Assembly: GCA_046160305.1 (NCBI GenBank)
Contig: JBJXGX010000272.1
Location: 1 to 64,000, forward strand
Length of the DNA: 64,000 nucleotides
Origin: SHXR01 sp046160305
GTDB lineage: Bacteria; Pseudomonadota; Gammaproteobacteria; Burkholderiales; SG8-39
Direction of reading: 5' to 3'
Positions 42,075 through 51,506 of this stretch are shown piece by piece. Numbering within the stretch: the stretch's first letter is position 1; every line of letters starts with the position of its first letter. The notes under the pieces were generated by a model. That model made no database searches. It worked only from the letters and a program-made list of their open reading frames with translations, and had not been told where the DNA came from. The translations under genes were made by a program, and so were the position numbers.

Positions 42075-42872
42075 TCAGTGGTCACCAGGATCGTGCTGCT
42101 CGCGCAGCAGCCGCCAGATCTTGGTGCGCAGATGCACGAACGATGCGAGGTCCATGACGTCTTCGATGCGCTCGTACTTCTGCCAGCTTTCGGCCTCGCG
42201 CACCGGCTTCACGTCGATGGTTTCCTTGATCTTGCCCGGACGGCGGGTCATGACGATCACGCGATCGGCGAGGTACACGGCTTCCTCGACGGCGTGGGTG
42301 ATGAACATGACCGTACGCGGATTGGCACGACCCACGCGCAGCAGCTCTTCTTGCATCACCGTGCGCGTCTGTGCATCGAGCGCGCCGAACGGCTCATCCA
42401 TCAGCAGCACATCGGGATTGAGCACATAGGCACGCGCGATCGCCACCCGCTGCTGCATGCCCCCTGAAAGCTGGTGCGGGTACGCCGACTCATAGCCTTC
42501 CAGGTTCATCAGCTTCAGGTTCTTGGCGATGCGGTCGGCCGCCTCGTCGCGCGATACGCCAAGCGAGCGCAGTCCGAACTGGATGTTCTCCTGCACCGTC
42601 TTCCAGGGAAACAGCGCGAACTGCTGGAACACCACGGCGCGGTCCGGCCCGGGCTTCCTGACCGCCTTGCCGCCGACCTTGACGCTACCCGAGCTTGGAA
42701 ATTCCAGGCCCGCGGCCATGCGCATGCAGGTCGTCTTGCCGCACCCAGAGGGGCCGACCACGGCGACGAACTCGCGGTCTTCGACAACGATGCTTACCTT
42801 GTCGAGCGCGAGGAACTCTTTGCCGTCACGCGCGAAGTTGCGCGATACATTGTCGAGGACGATATTGGCCAT
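42075..42872 (-). CDS. NitT/TauT-family ABC ATPase (TauB/SsuB-like)
   Basis: A 265-residue ATPase with GPSGCGKTTCMRMAAGLE (Walker A), FQQFALFPWKTV (Q-loop with the FPW typical of TauB/SsuB), LSGGMQQRVAIARAY (signature), VLLMDEPFGALD (Walker B) and ITHAVEEAVYLAD (H-loop). The start at 42872 fits the family; upstream in-frame sequence belongs to the overlapping permease. It lies 4 bases after the permease stop. Confidence 0.93.
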   Translation of the reverse strand: MANIVLDNVSRNFARDGKEFLALDKVSIVVEDREFVAVVGPSGCGKTTCMRMAAGLEFPSSGSVKVGGKAVRKPGPDRAVVFQQFALFPWKTVQENIQFGLRSLGVSRDEAADRIAKNLKLMNLEGYESAYPHQLSGGMQQRVAIARAYVLNPDVLLMDEPFGALDAQTRTVMQEELLRVGRANPRTVMFITHAVEEAVYLADRVIVMTRRPGKIKETIDVKPVREAESWQKYERIEDVMDLASFVHLRTKIWRLLREQHDPGDH

Positions 42873-42876
42873 GTCT

Positions 42877-43656
42877 TTACTGCCCCCGTTTGCGTTGAAC
42901 CCAGGCTTCGACGCCGCGCAGCGCCACATCGACCAGCAGGCCGAACACGCCCACCGCGATCATGCCGACCATCACGATCGATGTGTCGAGCGCGCCTTGA
43001 CCGCGCACCATCATGAGACCGATTCCGCTGTTGGCGGCGATCAGCTCGGCACCGATCAACGATTGCCAGCCGGCCCCGGCACTCACGCGCAAGCCCGATA
43101 TGATCGACGGCAGCGATGCCGGCAGCAGCACCTCGTAGACGATGCGGGGTCCGGATGCGCCATAGACCTGGGCCGCCTCGATGTACTTCTTCTCGACGAA
43201 GCGCGCGCCCCGGTAGGCATTAATAAGACACGGTGGAAACGCGCCCGCGAAGATAATCATCGTCGGCCCGCCGATGCCGGTGCCGAACCAGAGCGCCGCG
43301 AACGGGACCCAGGCGATCGGCGCGATGAATCGCAAGCTGTCAAAGAGCGGTGTGATGATGTTGTCGAGCCAGCGATACCAGCCCATCATCAGGCCAAGCG
43401 GCACGCCGATCGCGGCAGCCAGCACGAACCCGCGCACGTAGCGATCGATGCTCGCCGCGAGGTGGCCTTGCAGGGTCTGCCCCGAGAACGGCTGCGTGAA
43501 GAGGGCAATGCCACGTTCGATCACATCCCAGGGTAGCGGCAGGAACTTGCGCGGTGCGAGCTCGATCCACGCGGAGAAGGTCCACAAACTGAAAAACACG
43601 AAGAGGCCGGTTGCCGACAGAACGGCGATCTGGGCGTTCGTAAGTTTAGCGTCCAT
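42877..43656 (-). CDS. NitT/TauT-family ABC permease 1
   Basis: A 259-residue membrane protein with about six helices and the EAA loop EAAQVYGASGPRIVYEVLLP (ATPase contact). The start at 43656 (MDAKLTNAQIAVLSATGLFV) gives the expected cytosolic N-terminus. It lies 11 bases after the stop of the other permease. The two permeases are different proteins, so this importer has a heteromeric channel, whereas TauC/SsuC importers normally use one permease gene. Confidence 0.92.
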   Translation of the reverse strand: MDAKLTNAQIAVLSATGLFVFFSLWTFSAWIELAPRKFLPLPWDVIERGIALFTQPFSGQTLQGHLAASIDRYVRGFVLAAAIGVPLGLMMGWYRWLDNIITPLFDSLRFIAPIAWVPFAALWFGTGIGGPTMIIFAGAFPPCLINAYRGARFVEKKYIEAAQVYGASGPRIVYEVLLPASLPSIISGLRVSAGAGWQSLIGAELIAANSGIGLMMVRGQGALDTSIVMVGMIAVGVFGLLVDVALRGVEAWVQRKRGQ

Positions 43657-43667
43657 CGACTGGGCCC

Positions 43668-44450
43668 TCAGCGTTGCGTGCGCCACGGCATCGAGCGACG
43701 CTCGACGAAATCGAGGACCGCGGTGAGCGCAAAGCCCACCACCGCAACGGCCACCATACCCGCGAGGATCATCGCCGGATAAATATCCAGCCCGGCCTGA
43801 TAGAGCACCTTGCCCATGCCAAGCAACGCACCGAGCAGCTCCGCTGCGACGAGCGCGGTGAGACAACCCTGCAAGGAAAGCCTAAGACCGGTGAAGATCG
43901 AGGGCAACGCACCGGGGACGATGACATCCTTCACTACCGACCAGCCGCGCACACCAAGCATGCGGCTTGCCTCGATGATCGGCCGATCGATGCTACGGAC
44001 GCCGGAGAAACTGTTGATCACCGACGGCACGAAGGCGGCGAACCAGAGGATCATCACCTTGGCGGCGTCTTCGAGGCCCAGCCAGACGATCGCAAGCGGT
44101 ATCCACGCGAGTGCAGGGATCGGTCGGATGAGCAGAAAAATCGGATTGACGATCGCCTCGGCCTTGCGGCTCCAGCCCATCCAAAGGCCAAGCGGCACGC
44201 CGATCGCGGTAGCGGCGAAAAAGCCCATTACGATCAACTTCACGCTTTGCAGGATGTGCTCGTGGATACGCCCATCGGCGAACCCTTCGCCGAATACAAG
44301 CTGGCGCGCCGCCGCCGCGAATTGCTCAGGCGTTGGAAAGACCTGCGGGTTGATGACTCCGCCTTTGGAGCCGAGATACCAGAAGCTGATCAGCACGACC
44401 ACCGTCGCGATGCCGGTCCAGGCGCGGGCGTAGTCGCGGGCGCCGGCCAC
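43668..44450 (-). CDS. NitT/TauT-family ABC permease 2
   Basis: A 260-residue membrane protein with the EAA loop IEASRMLGVRGWSVVKDVIVP and typical SsuC-like blocks (LLIRPIPALAWIPLAIVWLG, WFAAFVPSVINSFSGVR). It is the first gene of the operon. The 238 bases to the divergent MocR-type gene should carry both promoters and the regulator's operators; I see no certain operator there. Confidence 0.92.
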   Translation of the reverse strand: MAGARDYARAWTGIATVVVLISFWYLGSKGGVINPQVFPTPEQFAAAARQLVFGEGFADGRIHEHILQSVKLIVMGFFAATAIGVPLGLWMGWSRKAEAIVNPIFLLIRPIPALAWIPLAIVWLGLEDAAKVMILWFAAFVPSVINSFSGVRSIDRPIIEASRMLGVRGWSVVKDVIVPGALPSIFTGLRLSLQGCLTALVAAELLGALLGMGKVLYQAGLDIYPAMILAGMVAVAVVGFALTAVLDFVERRSMPWRTQR

Positions 44451-44688
44451 TTAGTGGCTCAACTCGGTTGCCGTGCCGTGCATGGCAACGATCCGCGCAT
44501 CGCGGCTAACACCGTTCCCACCGGCAGTGGCGTTGGAGCAATGCATGGCATGCCTCAGAATGAATCCGCGCGCATCGGAACAAGCTGCCCGCACAATAAC
44601 GAGACCGACTAGAATCTCTTAATACCAGATACGATGAATCGATCAGTCCAAAATAGCGCTGCGCTGCAACACCACCACGAGATCCGGA

Positions 44689-46251
44689 ATGCCCCGACGC
44701 GCTCGAACCAGCGAACTGATGTGGCCGCGATTGTTTCGCCGCTTCGAAGGACGCGCCGGCACCCTGCAAGGGCAACTGCGCGACATGCTGGTGCACGCAG
44801 TGATGGAGGGCTTCCTGTCCCCAGGCGAGGCATTGCCCTCCAGCCGCCTCTTGGCCCAAACACTCGGCCTGTCGCGCACGACTGTCATCCTGGCATTCCA
44901 GGCCCTTGCCGACAAGGGCCTCATCACCGCGCGGCTGCGTAGCGGCTATTTCGTCGGCGAACACTTGCAGGCGACCTACCTGGGTGCCCGCCAACGCGCC
45001 GATCAAGCGTTCCTACCCGGCACGGTCGACTGGTCCGCCCGCCTGAAACTGCGCCCCTCGGCGCAGCGGAATATTCAAAAGCCGGACGACTGGCAGCAGC
45101 AGCCCTATCCGTTCATCTACGGGCAATTCGACGGCTCGCTGTTCCCGAGCGCCGATTGGCGTGAATGCGTGTTGGAGTCCTTGCAGTGGCGCTCATTGCG
45201 CCGCTGGGCCCCCGACCAGATCGACCGCGACGACGACGCGCTGGTCGAGCAGATCCATAGCCGCCTGCTTCCGGCGCGCGGCATCTGGGTTGAGCGCGAC
45301 CAGATTCTCGTCACCACCGGCGCGCAGCAAGCAACCTTCCTTCTCGCCACGCTTCTCATCGGCGCAACGACGATTGCCGGGATCGAGAATCCGGGTTATC
45401 CGGATGCACGCAACAACTTCGCGCTGCGCACCCGGCATGTGCGCCCGCTCCGGATCGATGCCGATGGGCTGATCGTCGGCGCCGCGCTGTCGGCCTGCCA
45501 GTACGTGTATGTGACGCCAAGCCACCAATGCCCCTCGACGGTCACCATGCCGCTCGCACGACGGCAGGAGCTGCTCGCGCGCGCCGAGCGCGATGATTTC
45601 GTCATCATCGAAGACGATCATGAAAGCGAACTCAATTTTTCCGGCCGGCCAACGCCCGCGCTGAAAAGTCTCGACAGCTCCGGACGCGTCATCTACATCG
45701 GCAGTCTTTCCAAGACGCTCGCGCACGGCCTGCGCCTGGGCTATGTGGTCGCGCCGGCCGAGCTGATCCGGGAGCTTCGCGCGCTCCGGCGTCTCGTCAT
45801 GCGACATGTGCCGACCAACAATCAGCAGGCGGCCGCGAGCTTTATCGCGCATGGCCATCAGGAGGCATTCCTTCGCCGGCTCAATATCGCCTATCGCGAC
45901 CGCGCGCGTGCGCTGCGCGATGCCTTGAGCGCGCACGCGCCGGCGCTGGTGCCGATGGCCGCGCAAGGCGGCTCCGCCATCTGGGTGACCGGCCCGGCCG
46001 ATGTGGACACGCGCGATCTGGCGATGCGCCTCTACGGGCGCGGTGTCGTGGTCGAGCCCGGCGATGTGTTTTTCGCCAATGGCAAGCACCACGGCAATCA
46101 CATGCGGATCGGCTACTCGTCGATCGCGGTCGATCGCATCGAGCCCGGCGTGCGCATCATTGCGCAGGAACTGGCGCGCTCCGCGGCGGCCTCGCCCACC
46201 CCGGTTCGTGTCAAGCGGCTGCCGGTGCGACTGTCCGCGCCCCCCGCATAG
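44689..46251 (+). CDS. MocR/PdxR-family regulator (GntR HTH plus PLP-binding aminotransferase domain)
   Basis: A 520-residue protein. A GntR-type winged helix (about 25-95: LPSSRLLAQTLGLSRTTVIL, LITARLRSGYFVGE) is joined to a fold-type I aminotransferase-like domain with the PLP lysine in YIGSLSKTLAHGLRLGY. The family includes TauR, the taurine-responsive regulator. It is divergent from the TauABC-type operon, a classical arrangement for control of that operon by an amino-compound ligand. It is followed after 19 bases by the amidohydrolase gene. Confidence 0.92.
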   Translation: MPRRARTSELMWPRLFRRFEGRAGTLQGQLRDMLVHAVMEGFLSPGEALPSSRLLAQTLGLSRTTVILAFQALADKGLITARLRSGYFVGEHLQATYLGARQRADQAFLPGTVDWSARLKLRPSAQRNIQKPDDWQQQPYPFIYGQFDGSLFPSADWRECVLESLQWRSLRRWAPDQIDRDDDALVEQIHSRLLPARGIWVERDQILVTTGAQQATFLLATLLIGATTIAGIENPGYPDARNNFALRTRHVRPLRIDADGLIVGAALSACQYVYVTPSHQCPSTVTMPLARRQELLARAERDDFVIIEDDHESELNFSGRPTPALKSLDSSGRVIYIGSLSKTLAHGLRLGYVVAPAELIRELRALRRLVMRHVPTNNQQAAASFIAHGHQEAFLRRLNIAYRDRARALRDALSAHAPALVPMAAQGGSAIWVTGPADVDTRDLAMRLYGRGVVVEPGDVFFANGKHHGNHMRIGYSSIAVDRIEPGVRIIAQELARSAAASPTPVRVKRLPVRLSAPPA

Positions 46252-46270
46252 CGCCTTGTTAGGAGACAAC

Positions 46271-47863
46271 ATGTTCGATCACATCATTGCGGGCGGCGTC
46301 GTGATCGACGGCACCGGCGCGCCGGGCTTCGCGGCCGATGTCGGCATCACAGGCGATCGGATCACCGCCATCGGCGATTTGTCCAAGGCGGTGGCGGCGG
46401 ACCGGATCGACGCGACCGGTCTTACGGTGGCACCCGGCTTCATCGATATCCACACTCATTCTGATTTCACGTTGCTCGCCGACGGTCGCGCCGACAGCCA
46501 GATCTGTCAGGGCGTGACGACCGAAGTGATCGGGCAATGCGGACATAGCTGCGCGCCGCTTCGCCCGGGCACGGCCGATCGTCCCTTCATCGGCTATGCC
46601 GACGTCGGCGTCGACGTCAGTTGGGGTGGCTTCGGACAGTATCTCGAACAACTCGACAAGGCGCGGCCGGCGGTCAACGTCGCAGCATTCGTCGGCCATG
46701 GCGCGATCCATCAAGCGGCCAAGGCGGACGCGGCAGCGCCAAGCACAACGGCCGATATCGCAGCAATGGTGCGGCTCACCGAAGCAGCGTTTGATGAGGG
46801 TGCAATCGGCTTTTCGACCGGGCTTGAGTATTGGCCGGGCAATGCAGCGCCGCTGGAAGAAATCGCCGCCCTCACCGCCGTCACGGCACGACGCGGCGGC
46901 CTCTATGCCACCCATGTGCGCAACCGCGATATCTACTATGACCTTGGCTTCATGGAAGCGATCGCAACGGCACGCCATGCCGGTGCCGCGTTGCAGATCT
47001 CGCATATCCAACCGAAATTCGGCGCGCCGGCGCACGCGATGGAGCATGCGCTTGAACTGATCTACCGCGCCGAGCGGCAAGGCGTCGATATCGGCTTTGA
47101 TGTCATTCCGCATGACTGGAGCCATACGATCGTGGCCGCGGTGCTGCCGCCCTGGGCGCGGGCCGGTGGCACTCGGGCGACGCTCGCGCGATTGCAAGAC
47201 CCGGCCCTGCGCGAGAAGATGAAGGACAATCCACGCCCGATCTGGCGGCTGGTGACCGCGGGGCGATGGGACGACATCCTGCTGCTTGGATCGGTTGCAA
47301 ACCACGATCTGGTCGGACAAAGCTTCGCTGCCATCGGACGGCGGCGCGCGGTCGATCCCTTCGATGCCGTGCTCGATCTGCTACTGGAGGAAGGCGAAGG
47401 TCTGCCCCAATTGATGTGGACGTCGCGCAGCTTCAGCGATGCCGATGTCTGTATGTGCATGCGCGAGCAGAAGTGCATGGTGATGTCGGACACGCTCGCG
47501 CTCTCCCGGCGCGGCCCGCTCAAGAACACCATCGGCTCACTCAGCGGCTACGGTTGGATCGCACGGCTGCTCGGCCACTATGTGCGGGAAAAAAACATCT
47601 TGTCGCTCGCGGAGGCCGTCAATCGTGTCACCGTCCGCCCCGCCGAGCGACTCGGTCTGGTGGACCGCGGCCGCCTTCGCGCGGGCGCATTCGCCGATAT
47701 CGTAGTGTTCGATCCCCAGGCGGTCCACGACCGATCGTCGGTTCTCGGGCCGTTAGTGCATCCGGTGGGATTCGTGCATGTCATGGTGAACGGCCGCATC
47801 GCCGTGCGGGATGGCGTGCGCAATGACGCACAACCAGGGCGGATTTTGCGGCGCGTCGCGTAG
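46271..47863 (+). CDS. N-acyl-D-amino-acid deacylase-family amidohydrolase
   Basis: A 530-residue metal-dependent amidohydrolase. It starts MFDHIIAGGVVIDGTGAPGF, then has APGFIDIHTHSDFTLLADGR (HxH of the metal site), QISHIQPKFG, GFDVIPHDWSHT and the C-terminal RPAERLGLVDRGRL and GAFADIVVFDP of the composite beta domain. Length and order fit D-aminoacylase/DAN family. AGGAG precedes the ATG. Being downstream of the MocR-type regulator, it may feed amines into the adjacent operon (inference). Confidence 0.9.
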   Translation: MFDHIIAGGVVIDGTGAPGFAADVGITGDRITAIGDLSKAVAADRIDATGLTVAPGFIDIHTHSDFTLLADGRADSQICQGVTTEVIGQCGHSCAPLRPGTADRPFIGYADVGVDVSWGGFGQYLEQLDKARPAVNVAAFVGHGAIHQAAKADAAAPSTTADIAAMVRLTEAAFDEGAIGFSTGLEYWPGNAAPLEEIAALTAVTARRGGLYATHVRNRDIYYDLGFMEAIATARHAGAALQISHIQPKFGAPAHAMEHALELIYRAERQGVDIGFDVIPHDWSHTIVAAVLPPWARAGGTRATLARLQDPALREKMKDNPRPIWRLVTAGRWDDILLLGSVANHDLVGQSFAAIGRRRAVDPFDAVLDLLLEEGEGLPQLMWTSRSFSDADVCMCMREQKCMVMSDTLALSRRGPLKNTIGSLSGYGWIARLLGHYVREKNILSLAEAVNRVTVRPAERLGLVDRGRLRAGAFADIVVFDPQAVHDRSSVLGPLVHPVGFVHVMVNGRIAVRDGVRNDAQPGRILRRVA

Positions 47864-47903
47864 CGATGCAAGCCTGGAACTTCGCAGTCAGAGTCGCGTT
47901 AAT

Positions 47904-48575
47904 TCACTCGCCGTCCCGTGTGTAGCGCTCGTGCAGCTCGTCGGGCCGCGCCGCGCGCTTGCGCATTCGAACGTTCAGCACCTTGACCGCCACTGCAAAC
48001 GCCATGGCAAAGTAGACATACCCTTTCGGGACATGATGATCAAACCCATCGGCAATCAATACCACGCCGATCACCAGCAGGAACGCGAGCGCGAGCATCT
48101 TGATCGTTGGATGCGTGGAGACCACGCGACCGATCTGGCCGGCAAAGACGAGCATTAGCAGTACTGACACCACGACCGCGGCAATCATCACCTCCACCCT
48201 GTCGACCATTCCGACCGCCGTGATGATCGAATCGAGCGAGAAGACAAGATCGATGATCGCGATCTGGACGACTACGGCGGAAAATGTGGCGGACACTGCC
48301 GAGGAAGCAGCACCGGTCTCGCCCTCCAGCAACTGGTGAATCTCCTTGGTGCTCTTCCAGAGCAGAAAAAGACCGCCGCCAATCAGAATCAAGTCACGGC
48401 CCGACAGTTCGAAGTCGAACAGCGAGAGCATCGGTTCAGTCAGCCCGACAATCCAGGCGAGCAGGAAAAGCAGTCCAATCCGCATGAACATCGCGAGGAA
48501 CAGACCGATCCGACGCGCCAGCTCGCGCCGCTTCTTCTCAAGCTTGTCCACCAGAATCGAGAATAAATCAACGCC
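47904..48575 (-). pseudogene. TerC-family membrane protein lacking its N-terminal helix
   Basis: From RGVDLFSILVDKLEKKRREL onward, the protein matches the short TerC class: LTEPMLSLFDFELSGRDLIL, IAIIDLVFSLDSIITAVGMVD and THPTIKMLALAFLLVIGVVL. The usual first helix and its LxGxDN metal motif are gone. Only GVD remains, joined directly to LFSILVD where homologues have GVDN plus several more residues. The frame continues upstream to 48695 but encodes unrelated polar sequence. The family is linked to metal-ion export and tellurite-type phenotypes. The lost motif suggests a non-functional gene, though a GTG near 48596 could still start a truncated protein. Confidence 0.7.
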
Positions 48576-48635
48576 CCTGGATCCGGATGCGCGCACACGC
48601 TGTCCGGGCAGACAGTCCAAATTTCTGAGAGGTCG

Positions 48636-48895
48636 ATGACCGTGAAAAATATCATTCCGATCCTTGGGCTTGCCCACATCGTCATTCGCGTGCAAAAGCT
48701 CGATCGATCGGTGCGCTGCTATGTATTGCTCGGATCCACGAAGACCGCCGTTCCGACATCATTGACGCAAGGGCCAAGATCGCAGGAGCGGGCATCGTGC
48801 TGAGTGGTGGGCCGATCCGGTTCGGTCCGCGCGCACAAGAGATCTTCGCGCGCGATCCGGATCGCGACGTGGTTGCGCTTCACCAGCGCGGATAG
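48636..48895 (+). pseudogene. Broken VOC-family gene
   Basis: GAGAGG is followed by an ATG at 48636, and the frame reads VKNIIPILGLAHIVIRVQKL then DRSVRCYVLLG, a typical VOC start. Soon after, the reading frame changes. The second half in another frame reads IIDARAKIAGAGIVLSGGPI, then GPRAQEIFARDPDRDVVAL, ending at the TAG at 48893-48895, a typical VOC C-terminus. An internal deletion plus frame change has removed the middle of the protein. It diverges from the TerC remnant. Confidence 0.7.
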
Positions 48896-49231
48896 CCGGC
48901 GGCAAGGTTAGATGGTGAACCGAACATCGGTAGCGCGATATTTCGCCTTCCAGACACTGCCCGTTCGCGTTGGCGTGCAAATCGTCGACAAGCAATGGAC
49001 GATCCACGAGAGAGCACGACCGCCAGCGGTGCGTGCGATGACGTTCACGTCGTCGCGGGCCAGGAAAAGATCGATGAGGATAATGACCGGGACGGCCAAG
49101 AAGTATGCCCGGAGGAACCCATCCGATTCCAGCGCCTGAGTCGGTCGCGTGCGACCCTCGCGTGGCACGACCCGGACGCGTTTGGCCAACTCTCCCCGCG
49201 GGGGCGTTCGCAACCCTCGTTAGAGCGAGCC
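48896..49231. other. Intergenic stretch without a supported gene
   Basis: A minus-strand open frame (48908-49213) encodes one hydrophobic segment (YFLAVPVIILIDLFLA) in a context that I cannot assign. Its start and end do not match any family I know. The rest shows nothing recognisable. It may be decayed sequence between the broken and intact VOC genes. Confidence 0.5.
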
Positions 49232-49633
49232 CTATATCGCTTTGCCGGAAACGTGGCTCGAGAAAAATGTGATGGTGTGTCCTGACGGTTCGCGGACCGT
49301 GAACACATCATGACCGATAGCCGGACGGGCCTCGATCGGCGAGGGCGCAAAGCCAAGCGCAATAAACTGCTCACGCGTTGCATGCAGGTCATCGACCATG
49401 AGGTCGAACGGTGCTTTTCCTGCGACGATTTCTTTTTTCAGTCGGAGGATCAAGTGCGTCCCGCCGCGCATCTCGTAGACGCAAACCTCCGGCCCTTCAA
49501 AGATTGGGCGCATGCCAATGGTCCGCATGAATTGCGCCGATTCATCTTTGCGGTCTGCGTCAAGATAGACATGCGCTACGCCAACGGGCGGGCGGTCATC
49601 GCGTTCGCTGCGATTCGGCAACGTGTTTGACAT
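49232..49633 (-). CDS. VOC-superfamily protein
   Basis: A 133-residue protein with the VOC fold: VGVAHVYLDADRKDESAQFM, GPEVCVYEMRGGTHLILRL and EPSGHTITFFSSHVSG. Length suits a single glyoxalase-like domain pair. The metal ligands are not all obvious, so the reaction is unknown. It is intact, unlike the VOC gene 340 bases away on the other strand. Confidence 0.8.
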   Translation of the reverse strand: MSNTLPNRSERDDRPPVGVAHVYLDADRKDESAQFMRTIGMRPIFEGPEVCVYEMRGGTHLILRLKKEIVAGKAPFDLMVDDLHATREQFIALGFAPSPIEARPAIGHDVFTVREPSGHTITFFSSHVSGKAI

Positions 49634-49702
49634 CGCAATTCCTCTATTGGGCTACCGCCTGGAAATTATAGATGGCGCCAACCGGATGGTGAACGATCGT
49701 AC

Positions 49703-50200
49703 ATGTCGCGGTCAAGCGTCTGGTTCGGGCAACTCATCCAGCGCGCCAATGACGGCGGCAAGACCTGGACACCGCATGGCAACAAGTTCGCCTCTGGGGG
49801 CGTGGGCGGGTACGCACCAGTGGTACGACGGCACCGGGCGCCCCTGTAGGAGGGTAGACGGGTCTGGCATCTTGAACCCTCGCTCACCGATCCCGATACC
49901 GTATATGTCGGCGTCGAGAACGCCGCATTGTTCCGCTCGACCGATGGCGTGCACACCTGGCAGAAACTCGCCGGACTGCGCGGCCACGGCGCCGGATCGT
50001 TCTGGGAGCCCGGTGCGGGCAGCATGTGTCTTCACACGCCCCTGCTGGAACCCCTCGATCCCAAGCGAATGTTCGTTGCCATTTCGGCGGCGGGCGCGTT
50101 CCGCACCGATGATGCCGGGGAGTCCTGGCACGAAGTGCGTGGCAATCTGCCCAGCGACTTCGAGTTTCCGATCGACGTGCATACGCATGAACCGACATGT
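49703..50200 (+). pseudogene. BNR-repeat / sialidase-like protein fragment
   Basis: The sequence encodes beta-propeller repeats: NDGGKTWTPHG, then (after a frame change near 49800, where HQWYDGT appears in another frame) RVWHLEPSLTDPDTVYVGVE, NAALFRSTDGVHTWQKLAGL, FVAISAAGAFRTDD and SWHEVRGNLPSDFEFPIDVH. The order matches WD40/YVTN/BNR proteins of the exo-alpha-sialidase-like type, but a block between AFRTDD and SWHEV appears missing. The reading ends near 50200, where the opposite-strand regulator remnant begins. Confidence 0.75.
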
Positions 50201-50706
50201 ACGTTTACATTTCCAGGCATCGGGCTGTCTGACAAGACGATATCGAGTCGATGCACGGCAGGATCGGCGAGCAGTCCGGCCAGCTTGCGCTCTCGACAGT
50301 GGATATGCACGGGATCGGCCATCCGCAGCGCGGGTTCCAGCAAACGAAAAGCGATCGACTTCGGCACGATGTCGCAAATACCCACGCGGAACTGTCGCGG
50401 CCGCCCAGTGGGCTTTTGGCGCAGAACATCCGTCAGTTCCTCGCCAAGACTGAAGATTCCGTCGGCATAACTCATCGCCACGCGGCCCGCGTCGGCCAGC
50501 TCGAGACGCCGACCGACGCGCGCAAAAAGCTTGTAGCCCAACAGGTCCTCAAACAAAGTGATCTGGCCGCTGATCGTCTGCGGTGTGAGATGCAGACGTT
50601 CGCTCGCGCGCACGATGCCGCCCGCCTTGGCGACTACCCAGAAATAGTGCAGGTGCTTGTAATTCAAGCCGGCTATTGGTTGTCCTTCGCTGTTCTCTAG
50701 ACCCAC
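50200..50706 (-). pseudogene. NhaR-type LysR regulator, C-terminally truncated
   Basis: The reading begins GLNYKHLHYFWVVAKAGGIV and RASERLHLTPQTISGQITLF, the NhaR-type LysR helix-turn-helix. It continues through GICDIVPKSIAFRLLEPALR to DIVLSDSPMPGNVNV (about residue 168). NhaR proteins normally have another 120 or so residues. Here the frame runs on as antisense of the BNR-repeat fragment to 50032 with unrelated sequence. The effector domain is therefore half missing, and the DNA-binding half may still be made. Confidence 0.75.
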
Positions 50707-50766
50707 GAGAATGATATTCGCCGTTACCGCGAATCGCGGCGGGACGTCGATAGTGAGACGACGTTC

Positions 50767-50783
50767 ATTCGAATTTATCGAAT
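50767..50783. promoter_or_regulatory. Inverted repeat in a divergent intergenic region
   Basis: ATTCGA (50767-50772) and TCGAAT (50778-50783) form a 6-base inverted repeat with a 5-base spacer in an AT-rich gap. The gap lies between the truncated NhaR-type regulator and the gene at 50864. The T-n11-A spacing expected for LysR operators is roughly met. Its use as an operator is a guess. Confidence 0.35.
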
Positions 50784-50863
50784 CTTAAGTAAGAAACATT
50801 CGCATTTACTTGAACGAAAAATTTCCCGATACTGCGCTCTTCTCGATCAGAAAGGAAATTGTC

Positions 50864-51472
50864 ATGAATAGGCTTGGTTTCCTGGCCTACGCGGCCAACT
50901 TCGCACCGAGGATCGCCAAAGTGCGCGGTTCGACGTGGGTCGCCTTTGCCGTCGGCTTGTTACTGCTGTTCGCCGTGGCGATATGGGCCGGACTGGCTCT
51001 CATCGGCTGGCTATGGGGACATGTCCAGACCCTGTCAGGGCCCGCATCGGACTCGGTGCGTAGTGCCACGCAGGGCGTCATCGAGCAAGCGGGAAAGATG
51101 GTGCCGGGCGCCCGTGAAAAGCTCGGCGAACTCATACCCGCTTTGAAGGAGGACGCATCGGCAACCGAGTCATTGCGCGATGTTTCCGGCAGTGATTTGG
51201 GGCCGGTGGAACGCTATCCGGGTTTGGTGCGCATCAGCTGGCAAAAGAACGGCGCGCAGGCGGTGGTGGAGTACGGCGGCAAAGCAGATTACACGTCGGT
51301 GCTTGGGCACTACGCCAAGGCGTTCGCGGCGCTGGGTTACACGCAAAGCGTGGAGTCAGCGACCCAGGATACCGAGCGACACACTTACACGAAACAAGGC
51401 GAACGCTTGATTTTCGCGATCGCGCAACCATCTAAGGGTGGCGTAAGGGTGCGGATCGAAACCACCCTCTAA
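50864..51472 (+). CDS. Single-pass membrane protein of unknown function
   Basis: A 202-residue protein with one strong helix (WVAFAVGLLLLFAVAIWAGL, about residues 26-50) and a C-terminal globular part (GLVRISWQKNGAQAVVEYGG, ERLIFAIAQPSKGGVRVRIE). The start at 50864 follows AAAGGAAA; an upstream in-frame ATG at 50810 lacks one. It is 34 bases upstream of htpX and probably co-transcribed. I recognise no family. Confidence 0.75.
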   Translation: MNRLGFLAYAANFAPRIAKVRGSTWVAFAVGLLLLFAVAIWAGLALIGWLWGHVQTLSGPASDSVRSATQGVIEQAGKMVPGAREKLGELIPALKEDASATESLRDVSGSDLGPVERYPGLVRISWQKNGAQAVVEYGGKADYTSVLGHYAKAFAALGYTQSVESATQDTERHTYTKQGERLIFAIAQPSKGGVRVRIETTL

Positions 51473-51506
51473 TGATTGCCCCGTTACACTCTGCGAGAAC
51501 GCCTTC

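Noticed and set aside
48100..48639. Several plus-strand frames opposite the TerC remnant
   Set aside because: No protein-like features; the minus-strand frame has the TerC motifs.
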